A stretch of 64,000 nucleotides of DNA, taken from contig NZ_WHOD01000070.1 in assembly GCF_013141765.1 (NCBI RefSeq), positions 310,001 to 374,000 of the forward strand, given 5' to 3'. Positions 1-6,850 of this stretch are shown in pieces (position 1 is the first letter of the stretch; every line of letters begins with the position of its first letter). The notes under the pieces were generated by a model, which was not told where the DNA came from, did not search any database, and worked only from the letters and a program-made list of their open reading frames with translations. A program made the position numbers and the translations under genes. This DNA is from Paenibacillus foliorum (GTDB taxonomy: Bacteria; Bacillota; Bacilli; Paenibacillales; NBRC-103111).

Positions 1-48
1 CAGCAGCTTTGCGGTGAATTGATTGAGCCTTTTAGTCAGACTGCGCAT
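1..48 (-). CDS. yqfC: Start of sporulation protein YqfC-like (partial)
   Basis: Only the first 16 codons lie in the window; the gene runs off the left edge. An ATG at 48-46 is preceded by a clean AGGAGGG ribosome site at 55-60. The visible peptide (MRSLTKRLNQ...) is basic, as in YqfC proteins. The main argument is synteny: in B. subtilis yqfC follows floA and one small gene, exactly as here. YqfC is a conserved sporulation protein acting with YqfD. Identity is inferred from context; sixteen residues cannot prove it. Confidence 0.5.
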   Translation of the reverse strand, partial: MRSLTKRLNQFTAKLL

Positions 49-54
49 TTTTTC

Positions 55-200
55 CCTCCTAAAAACTTTCTGTAGGAAAGTTGGCTTCGTTAGTAATTTC
101 TGAGTTTTGCGTAGTAAAACTTACTTCGTAAGCTTCAACTTAAAATTTCTGCAGGAAAGATTACTTCGTAAATGATTCTGAGTTTTGCGTAAGTATGGGC
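55..200 (-). repeat. Tandem intergenic hairpin repeat upstream of yqfC
   Basis: Two copies of a ~47-bp unit at 67-113 and 146-191 (period about 79). Each begins with TTTCTGyAGGAAAG, passes through a CTTCGT core and ends TTCTGAGTTTTGCGTA; a palindromic CTTACTTCGTAAG lies between. On the minus strand the array runs straight into the ribosome site of the left-edge gene. Related hairpins sit upstream of nfeD, addB, rlmI, prmA, spoIIP and comER. Confidence 0.7.
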
Positions 201-243
201 TATTTACACCATATGCTTGCAATTCACAGATTATGAAAGCAAA

Positions 244-287
244 GCAAAAAGCACCGAAAATCCCAATCTTGATGGGTATCCGGTGCT
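244..287 (-). terminator. Rho-independent terminator after the floA operon
   Basis: On the minus strand, just past the stop at 302, AGCACCG pairs with CGGTGCT (250-256/281-287), with an inner CCCAATC/GATGGG pairing, followed by a short T run. It ends the nfeD-floA-membrane protein transcript. Confidence 0.75.
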
Positions 288-301
288 CATTTGTTTACAT
301 T

Positions 302-796
302 TTATTTACGAAAAGGCTTTTTCGCTCTAGGCGGCCCAAGAATTTCGGCCCATATGATGCCCTGTGCCAGCTTCTGTGCGTCCGCACGATCATCCTGGTA
401 TTTCGAATGTTCCGACTGCTTTTGCCTTGTACGTGTATTTTGCTGAGTGCTTGACAACTCGCTTTCACCCCAAAAATCAACTTCTGCTCGTTTTTCTGAG
501 CTATTGTGAATGGAATCGGTCTTCGCATACTTATCAGGACTCTGCTGCGCACTCATGCTGACAGCTTTTGCACGATCCTTACCTTGATTTGGCAGATTAG
601 CAGAGGTTATTGTTGGCGCCTTATCACGGCTCCATCCTTTTATAGAACCTCCCCCACCCCCAAATGGGGGCATAGCTTGCTTGGGAGGAGGTGAGCTGCC
701 GGCACCGCCTTTCAAACGCTTCAAGAAGCTGCTTGCCAGAAAAAAAACTACAATCGCTATATACCAGTTGTTAAAAAGAAATTCAATCAGCTTCAA
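302..796 (-). CDS. Single-pass membrane protein downstream of floA, function unknown
   Basis: A 164-residue protein with an N-terminal membrane segment (about residues 7-24, NNWYIAIVVFFLASSFLK) followed by a Gly/Pro/Ser-rich, then charged, low-complexity cytoplasmic tail. The start is a TTG at 796: GGAAGGAG lies about 9 bases upstream, whereas the in-frame ATG at 817 has no ribosome site. It follows floA by 44 bases and precedes yqfC, the place held by yqfB-like genes in B. subtilis, but I see no convincing similarity to YqfB. Co-transcription with the FloA/NfeD pair suggests a role in the same membrane domains; that is inference. No family recognised. Confidence 0.7.
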   Translation of the reverse strand: MKLIEFLFNNWYIAIVVFFLASSFLKRLKGGAGSSPPPKQAMPPFGGGGGSIKGWSRDKAPTITSANLPNQGKDRAKAVSMSAQQSPDKYAKTDSIHNSSEKRAEVDFWGESELSSTQQNTRTRQKQSEHSKYQDDRADAQKLAQGIIWAEILGPPRAKKPFRK

Positions 797-840
797 TCCG
801 GCACACTCCTTCCCCATTTATGCTGACGACTTTACTGATA

Positions 841-1830
841 TTACTCACGATCACTATTTTTGCCATCATCATTCATTTTACCTAAGGAAGAGCGCATTTG
901 GGTATCCGCGTCAATATTTTTCAAATTCATATAATCCATTACGCCAAGCTTACCATTACGCAATGCTTCAGCCATCGCTAGAGGCACCTGTGACTCGGAT
1001 TCTACTACCTTCGCTTTCATTTCCACAACGAGTGCTTTCATCTCTTGCTCTTGTGCTACCGCCATTGCGCGGCGTTCCTCCGCTTTGGCTTGAGCGATCC
1101 GTTTGTCCGCTTCCGCCTGCTCGGTTTGCAAATAAGCTCCGATATTTTTACCTACATCAACATCCGCAATATCGATCGACAAGATTTCAAAGGCTGTTCC
1201 AGCGTCCAACCCTTTACTCAGAACAGTACGGGAGATCATATCTGGATTTTCAAGTACATCCTTATGAGACTCGGACGAACCAACAGTCGTAACAATCCCC
1301 TCACCGACACGGGCGATAATCGTTTCTTCACCAGCGCCACCGACCAGTCGCTCAATATTGGCGCGAACAGTAACACGGGCAATTACTTTAACTTCAATAC
1401 CGTTTTTCGCAACGGCTGAAACTGTAGGAGTTTCAATTACTCGCGGATTTACACTCATCTGTACGGCTTGAAGAACGTCCCGGCCTGCCAAGTCAATAGC
1501 CGCGGCACGCTCAAACGGAAGAGGGATATCCGCGCGGTGTGCAGCAATCAAAGCATTGACAACACGGTCTACATTACCGCCTGCAAGAAAATGACTTTCC
1601 AGCTGATTAATAGAAATATCGATTCCGGCCTTTGTGGCTTTGATCATCGGATTAACGATACGACTAGGAGTTACACGGCGCAGACGCATGGCAACAAGTG
1701 TAATAATACCTATCCGCACACCTGAAGCAAGTGCCGAAACCCACAGCATAATCGGTACAAAACTTAGAAATACCGAAAGTGCAATAATGATAATGACTGC
1801 TAACAAAAAAACATAAACAATAGAATCCAT
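841..1830 (-). CDS. floA: Flotillin-like membrane scaffold FloA
   Basis: FloA organises functional membrane microdomains (lipid-raft-like patches) that support signalling, secretion and membrane fluidity. The 329-residue protein shows the family layout: two adjacent hydrophobic segments near residues 5-25 and 27-48, an SPFH/YqfA core, and an Ala/Glu/Lys-rich coiled-coil C-terminal third (about 235-290, e.g. QAEADKRIAQAKAEERRAMA). Length equals the family norm. It follows nfeD by 36 bases on the same strand, the standard nfeD-floA pairing, with NfeD as its partner membrane protein. High confidence from overall sequence and context. Confidence 0.96.
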   Translation of the reverse strand: MDSIVYVFLLAVIIIIALSVFLSFVPIMLWVSALASGVRIGIITLVAMRLRRVTPSRIVNPMIKATKAGIDISINQLESHFLAGGNVDRVVNALIAAHRADIPLPFERAAAIDLAGRDVLQAVQMSVNPRVIETPTVSAVAKNGIEVKVIARVTVRANIERLVGGAGEETIIARVGEGIVTTVGSSESHKDVLENPDMISRTVLSKGLDAGTAFEILSIDIADVDVGKNIGAYLQTEQAEADKRIAQAKAEERRAMAVAQEQEMKALVVEMKAKVVESESQVPLAMAEALRNGKLGVMDYMNLKNIDADTQMRSSLGKMNDDGKNSDRE

Positions 1831-1866
1831 GGTTGATGTCCTCCAATATTTTAAATTAGATATAGC

Positions 1867-3264
1867 TTACTGTACCAATCCGTGCGCCTCACGAACCACA
1901 ATCCGAGAGCCTTCCACTTGCACGACTACAACTTGCGTATTCACTGGAATGAATTCACCCGTTGTTACAACGTCCACTCGCTCGTCAGCAACCAGGATGG
2001 TCCCTGCTGGACGCAATGGAGTTACGGACAGGCCAGACTTACCGAGAAGATCCGTACGTATTTTGGATGATGTGAAGCCTTGCTCTGTCGTCAGCTTCTC
2101 CCGTAAAATAAATCGATTCCAAACACCACGATGCTTAAAATATTTAATGATAATGGCGACAACAATAATAGCTAACACAGTGGCAATCGACAAATTTAAA
2201 GCGGCTTGCTTCGTATTATTGGCTGCCATAATGACACTGCTAAACAAACACGCGATGCCCAGAATCCCTATTATACCGAAGCTTGAAACAAAAATTTCAA
2301 TAATCAACAATACAACGCCAATCACAAAGAGTGCTATATCCTCCACCCCCGCAAAACCGGATAAGTAATTACCGAAAAAATACAATCCAAAGCCAATCAA
2401 CCCAACAATTCCAGGAATCCCAAAGCCAGGAACGAACAATTCAATCAAAACTCCAGCAATACCAATGAACAGAAGAAGCATCGATATCCAAGGCTGTGTT
2501 ATAAACCTTGCAAATTTTTCAGCCGGAGTTGGGTCGATATGCAGCACCGGATGATCCGTTCCGCCGACAAACCGGATGGCTTCGTCTATATCCTTGGCAA
2601 TTACTTCAGCATAGCCCACTTTTATTGCTTCTTCAGCAGTTAGTGAGACCAACTGACCTTTTGGTACACTGCGGGTTAGTTGAGGCATTTCAGCTCCGAC
2701 GTTTTTATCCACCATCGCCTCTGCTATTTGTGGATTACGTCCCCTCAGTTCCGCGGCTGCTCTCATTTCACTGGACCAATGTGCAATTACCTTGACACTC
2801 TCAATTTCATTACCTGTGATGTCCACTACCGCGGCTGCTCCAATCGAGCTACCAGGCTCCATAGCAATTTTAGTGGCATTGAGTGCGATATAGCTTCCAG
2901 CAGAAACTGCCTTGCCATGCACATACGCAAGTGTTGGCACCTTACTGCTTCGGATCATCTCTCCGATTTCCTCTGCCGAATCCACACGTCCACCCAGCGT
3001 ATCAATATCAAGAATAACATACATGGCTCTTGCTTCTTCAGCTTCCTTCATAGCCCTTTCCAGAAATTTTTGCAACCCTGTTTCAACGCTTTGATGAACA
3101 GGCACTACCACAACCGGTGCCGCCGCAGAAACGGATGGCTTCGGTTGTGGAGGAGCATTAACATCTGCATAAGCCGCAAGTCCTGGCAGCAGCAACAGAA
3201 CTACTGAGAATAGCACAAGCACGCACGATCTTAGAAACAGGGAACCGTGTTTCATCATTAACAT
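1867..3264 (-). CDS. nfeD: Long-form NfeD membrane protease (YqeZ)
   Basis: 465 residues, the long NfeD architecture: N-terminal signal/anchor (about 8-33), a ClpP-like serine protease domain (about 48-230) with the VSAGSYIAL serine motif and the ILDIDTLGGRVDSA strand-helix element, four to five membrane helices (about 258-390), and a C-terminal OB-fold NfeD domain ending VVREAHGLVQ. Long NfeD proteins cleave or chaperone flotillin-type partners, and floA is the next gene. AAGGAGGTGGG lies about 10 bases before the ATG at 3264; ATGs at 3258 and 3255 are alternatives. A hairpin repeat fills the upstream gap. Confidence 0.93.
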   Translation of the reverse strand: MLMMKHGSLFLRSCVLVLFSVVLLLLPGLAAYADVNAPPQPKPSVSAAAPVVVVPVHQSVETGLQKFLERAMKEAEEARAMYVILDIDTLGGRVDSAEEIGEMIRSSKVPTLAYVHGKAVSAGSYIALNATKIAMEPGSSIGAAAVVDITGNEIESVKVIAHWSSEMRAAAELRGRNPQIAEAMVDKNVGAEMPQLTRSVPKGQLVSLTAEEAIKVGYAEVIAKDIDEAIRFVGGTDHPVLHIDPTPAEKFARFITQPWISMLLLFIGIAGVLIELFVPGFGIPGIVGLIGFGLYFFGNYLSGFAGVEDIALFVIGVVLLIIEIFVSSFGIIGILGIACLFSSVIMAANNTKQAALNLSIATVLAIIVVAIIIKYFKHRGVWNRFILREKLTTEQGFTSSKIRTDLLGKSGLSVTPLRPAGTILVADERVDVVTTGEFIPVNTQVVVVQVEGSRIVVREAHGLVQ

Positions 3265-3274
3265 AGTAAACCCA

Positions 3275-3460
3275 CCTCCTTAGGGCATCGCTTAGCTAAA
3301 CCTACATCGTAAGCCTTTGCTGGGTCTCCCTTCTTAGAAACCCAATCGTAAGCGTAAACATAGTTATGGTTGGATCAATGGCTTTATGTACTAGTCTATG
3401 CCATTGTTCCTTGCTTCTTTCATTCATACGTAACAAATAGCCTTTTCGATTCAAAGTTTT
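3275..3460. repeat. Intergenic region with degenerate hairpin-repeat copy
   Basis: Between yqeY terminator and nfeD. ATCGTAAGC-type cores occur near 3306-3315 and 3345-3355 with GGGTCTCCCTTCTTAGAAACCC-like inverted arms around 3322-3344, resembling the dispersed leader repeat found elsewhere in the window. No gene seen. Confidence 0.4.
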
Positions 3461-3493
3461 AAAAAAAGAACACCCCTGATACAGGAGTGCTCT
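3461..3493 (-). terminator. Terminator after yqeY
   Basis: Minus strand: GAGCACTCCTGTATCAGGGGTGTTC hairpin followed by seven T residues, eleven bases past the yqeY stop. Separates the rpsU-yqeY unit from nfeD-floA. Confidence 0.85.
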
Positions 3494-3503
3494 TCATAAC
3501 TTA

Positions 3504-3947
3504 CTATACTAATAATTGTTGAACGGCTTGATTGACAATCTTGCCATCAGCACGTCCTTTAACCTTAGGCATCAATGCACCCATAACTTTTCCCATATCC
3601 GCTTTAGAAGAAGCTCCCACTTCTTGGATGGTCTGCTGTACAATGGCTTTTACTTCTTCTTCAGTCAACTGTTGCGGTAAGTACTCAATCAGAATATCAA
3701 TTTCCGCCTTAACGGTTTCGGCCAAATCTTCACGACCGGCCTTTTCAAATTCTTGGAGGGAATCTCTGCGTTGTTTGATCTCACGACTTAGCACGTCAAG
3801 CACTTCTTGGTCATCTAAAGATTTACGCTGATCTATCTCAATGTTCTTAATAGCAGCGCGAACCATACGAATTACAGATAGTTTAAACTTGGCCTGGCTC
3901 TTCATCGCGAGCTTCATATCTTCGTTTAATCTCTCGCTTAAGCTCAT
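3504..3947 (-). CDS. yqeY: GatB/YqeY domain protein
   Basis: 147 residues, the normal size of stand-alone YqeY. The family is related to the C-terminal tRNA-binding domain of GatB and is widely linked to rpsU, although its reaction is not established. Visible family features are the helical MSLSERLNEDMKLAMK start, EYLPQQLTEEE in the middle and the DMGKVMGALMPKVKGRADG segment. It lies 12 bases after rpsU and is followed by a terminator, so the two probably form a unit. The start ATG fits the family; its GGAGG overlaps the end of rpsU. Confidence 0.93.
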   Translation of the reverse strand: MSLSERLNEDMKLAMKSQAKFKLSVIRMVRAAIKNIEIDQRKSLDDQEVLDVLSREIKQRRDSLQEFEKAGREDLAETVKAEIDILIEYLPQQLTEEEVKAIVQQTIQEVGASSKADMGKVMGALMPKVKGRADGKIVNQAVQQLLV

Positions 3948-3959
3948 CGATTAAGCCTC

Positions 3960-4133
3960 CTAGAACTTTCTCTTACGAGCAGCCTCTGACTTCTTCTTAC
4001 GCTTAACGCTAGGCTTCTCATAATGCTTGCGTTTCTTAACCTCCGCAAGTACACCATCTTTTGCGATGGAGCGCTTAAAGCGACGAAGGGCTGCATCTAT
4101 AGTTTCATTTTTGCGAACTCGAGTTTCTGACAC
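3960..4133 (-). CDS. rpsU: 30S ribosomal protein S21
   Basis: 57 residues from a GTG start at 4133 placed 7 bases after GGAGGGAGGG; the longer frame back to 4193 has no ribosome site and would give an atypical leader. The sequence (VSETRVRKNETIDAALRRFK, then a Lys/Arg-rich tail ending KSEAARKRKF) is characteristic of bS21, a small-subunit protein helping mRNA recruitment. First gene of the rpsU-yqeY pair conserved in Firmicutes. Confidence 0.97.
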   Translation of the reverse strand: MSETRVRKNETIDAALRRFKRSIAKDGVLAEVKKRKHYEKPSVKRKKKSEAARKRKF

Positions 4134-4251
4134 CAGTTTTCCCTCCCTCCGAAAGACCGTCCAAGACGAAAAAAAGCAAAAGCAATTCATCAAACTTCAT
4201 TATATGGCAAACTTAAAGCGTGTGTCAACCCAAACCCAGATAATAAATCAC

Positions 4252-4596
4252 TCAGTTTGCATGGAGTGGACCCAGCTGAACTCCCGCCAGCAGATGGTAA
4301 TGAATATGATAGACCACCTGTCCGCCGTCTTTGCCACAATTATTAATGAGCCTGTAACCACTTTCTGCCACGCCTTCTTGCTTAGCAATTTCTTGCGCGG
4401 CACGATGAATTTCACCAATCAAGCCCCAATCACCCGAGTCCACATCATTCATAGTTGCGATGTGCTTCTTCGGGATGATTAAAAGATGTACTGGAGCAGC
4501 AGGCTGGATATCATGAAATGCCAGTACATGTTCGTTTTCATACACTTTTTTCGAAGGAATAGAACCCTCTACAATTTTACAAAAGATACAATCCAC
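4252..4596 (-). CDS. HIT-family nucleotide hydrolase (HinT type)
   Basis: 114 residues. The histidine triad is H97-I-H99-Y-H101 in VVYHIHYHLLAG, the catalytic site of HinT-type purine nucleoside phosphoramidases. An N-terminal pair C3/C6 (CIFC), common in bacterial HinT, may help bind zinc. Length matches the family. It stands alone upstream of rpsU in the same direction, with 118 bases between them. Cytosolic; the in vivo substrate in bacteria is unsettled. Confidence 0.93.
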   Translation of the reverse strand: MDCIFCKIVEGSIPSKKVYENEHVLAFHDIQPAAPVHLLIIPKKHIATMNDVDSGDWGLIGEIHRAAQEIAKQEGVAESGYRLINNCGKDGGQVVYHIHYHLLAGVQLGPLHAN

Positions 4597-4825
4597 TGCA
4601 GGCAGTCCTCCTTCAATAACTTGTATAAAAAAACGATACTTGTATCATAACGAATTTGGGCACAAAAATCCAGTCCAATACGTTCATGAAATATTACAAT
4701 TTAATATTTTTTGCTTAAAAAGTATATTTTGGCTAAAGGACTACTTCGTTTGCTAATAAATATGGATGACTCACTGTTGTTATTATCGTAATAAGATGCC
4801 GTCATTATGTATGGATTTTCATTTA

Positions 4826-4854
4826 TAGACTTGCAGTCTAATTTTAACTATAAT
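4826..4854 (+). promoter_or_regulatory. Promoter with overlapping palindromic operator for the TetR fusion gene
   Basis: TAGACT (4826-4831) serves as a 4/6 match to the -35 hexamer, followed after 17 bases by a perfect TATAAT (4849-4854). The -35 is also the left arm of TAGACT-TGC-AGTCTA (4826-4840), a 6-bp-arm palindrome of TetR-operator type. The next gene begins with a TetR DNA-binding domain, so autorepression is the natural reading; this is inference. Confidence 0.65.
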
Positions 4855-4894
4855 GATAGTAGATGTTGGTTGAACAAATGAGGTGATACTTCTC

Positions 4895-6850
4895 ATGAAC
4901 AGGTTCATGCGTGCGGCTACACGAAAAAAACGCGAATATATGATAGAGGTAGCCCTGCAGTTATTCATGGCTCGAGGCTATGAGCAGGTTTCCGTAGACG
5001 ACATTATTTCAGCAACTAATACATCCAAAGGTACTTTTTATCATTATTTTAAAGGTAAAGATGAAATTTTGCGTGAAGTATCACGGAAACAGATCAAAAC
5101 CATTAATAATTGGTCAGAACGGACCCCTTCACAGGTTCAATCGCTAGAAGGACATATCAACCGCCTGTTATTAGACTTGGCTTCTAATATTGAAGCTTAC
5201 CCCAAGCTTGTTCAAAGCTTGATTGCGTTATCTTTACAGAATGAAGCATTAAAAAGCGTCGAGGAGGAACAGTATCAATTATTGTTCGAACGACTGCTCC
5301 GCTGGCTTCCAGATCCGAATAAGGTAACTCTGCTGGTAACAGCTTATAGAGGAACTTTATTGACATGGTGCTCGCAAGAAGATCAAGTTCTTAATGATTT
5401 AATGCGCAATAATCTCGCATGGATTTGGTCAGGCTTACGTTCAGAACAATATTCGGAGCTTGTTTCTACAGATTCAGGAAAACCCTCTTCAGGCATAGAA
5501 TGGCTTGCGCATAATAATATGGAGGCGAGTAAAATGAAAGTTGCCATTATTGGCGGTGGTTTAGCAGGTTTAACAGCGGCAGCCTATTTATCGGAGGAAG
5601 CCGGTATAGAAGGTGTGCTATTTGAACGGAGTCCGCAATGGGGCGGAAGAGCTTTTACGTATGAGAAAGCTGGTTTTACATTAAATTACGGTGCACATGC
5701 CATCTACGGCATTGATCGTCATGAAATAACAACTATGGAACGTGAGCTGGGACTTTCATTCAGTTCCAAGCAGGTGGATAAACGCAAGGTCATGTACGCG
5801 AAAAACGGTCAATTGACCCCCGCTCCACTGGATTTTGTTAATCTTATGCGGACTGACCTTTTGAACCCGATGCAAAAGGTTCGATTTGTGGGAGAAATTA
5901 CGGCTATTATCGCGCAAATACACAATGTTAAACATTATAAAACACTTGGCGACTATTTAGCTCAATCCGATGCAGATGAAGACGTGAAAGAGCTGTGGGA
6001 ACATCTGGTCTGCTCGAATTTCTTCATTACTCCAGAGGAAGCACGCAAAGTTCCTGGCTCAGTGATTAGCGATTATTACCACAATTTGTTTTTATCCGGT
6101 CGTCCTGTTAATTATGTTCTAGGCAGCTGGGCTGTAATAACAAATCAGCTTCGTCAAAAAATTGATATTTCCAGCCGCTGGGAAATGGCTCTCCAGGAGG
6201 GTGTGGAAGCAGTGAGCTATGCAGACCGCAAGTTTGTATTAAAGACCAAAACGCGGGAGATGGCTTTTGATAAAATTATTTTTGCCATGCCTGTCCAGCA
6301 AATTGGCAAGCTGCTAAAGGGATCGCCTTGGGAGCCCTTCTTGGCACCGTATGAGAGTAACACAGCAACAGAGGTAATGGTCTATGATATAGGCTTAAAG
6401 CGCGTAGTGGCACGCCCATTCAGCTATATCAGTGATATGGATAACAAGATGTTCATCAGCGATGTCTCAGCTACCGACCATACGCTCGTTCCAGAAGGTG
6501 GACAATTGCTGCAAGGGATCGCCTATTTAAGCGAAAAGTTCACAAATGAAGAGGAACGTAAAGCTTATTTGGACAGTAAAACGAAGCAAATGGAATCCCT
6601 GTTTGATCATTATTACCCAGGTTGGCGGGATGAAACTGCTGTCAAGCGGGTTTCAAAGAAAGCTATGGTTGCCAGTGTGAAAAACATAGTAACGAACCAG
6701 CTGCTGCCAACGCGATTGGATCATGTTCCATTTTATTTCTGTGGAGATGGCTGTGTTGGCAAGGGGGAATTGGCGGAACGTGCTTTCTCAAGCGCACGTC
6801 AAGTCGCGAAAGCTGTGATGGAAGATGTTAAAGTTAGTGTTCTGTTATAA
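4895..6850 (+). CDS. TetR-type regulator fused in frame to an FAD oxidoreductase
   Basis: One open frame of 651 residues. Residues 1-about 200 form a TetR regulator (helix-turn-helix SVDDIISATNTSKGTFYHYF, helical ligand domain). From about residue 214 begins a phytoene desaturase/amine-oxidase-like flavoprotein: KVAIIGGGLAGLTAA Rossmann motif, WGGRAFTYEKAGFTLNYGAH, and C-terminal FYFCGDGCVGKGELAERAF FAD-binding end. No stop separates them, yet an internal GGAGG (5521-5525) lies 8 bases before an in-frame ATG at 5534, which alone would give a normal-length 438-residue enzyme. So the locus may make a fusion, a separate enzyme, or both. ATG 4895 is chosen for its GAGGTGA site; GTG 4883 lies within that site. 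Substrate unknown. Confidence 0.85.
   Translation: MNRFMRAATRKKREYMIEVALQLFMARGYEQVSVDDIISATNTSKGTFYHYFKGKDEILREVSRKQIKTINNWSERTPSQVQSLEGHINRLLLDLASNIEAYPKLVQSLIALSLQNEALKSVEEEQYQLLFERLLRWLPDPNKVTLLVTAYRGTLLTWCSQEDQVLNDLMRNNLAWIWSGLRSEQYSELVSTDSGKPSSGIEWLAHNNMEASKMKVAIIGGGLAGLTAAAYLSEEAGIEGVLFERSPQWGGRAFTYEKAGFTLNYGAHAIYGIDRHEITTMERELGLSFSSKQVDKRKVMYAKNGQLTPAPLDFVNLMRTDLLNPMQKVRFVGEITAIIAQIHNVKHYKTLGDYLAQSDADEDVKELWEHLVCSNFFITPEEARKVPGSVISDYYHNLFLSGRPVNYVLGSWAVITNQLRQKIDISSRWEMALQEGVEAVSYADRKFVLKTKTREMAFDKIIFAMPVQQIGKLLKGSPWEPFLAPYESNTATEVMVYDIGLKRVVARPFSYISDMDNKMFISDVSATDHTLVPEGGQLLQGIAYLSEKFTNEEERKAYLDSKTKQMESLFDHYYPGWRDETAVKRVSKKAMVASVKNIVTNQLLPTRLDHVPFYFCGDGCVGKGELAERAFSSARQVAKAVMEDVKVSVLL

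Noticed and set aside
681..1292. 203-residue plus-strand open frame
   Set aside because: Lies antisense to floA and its downstream gene; no ribosome site and no protein-like composition.
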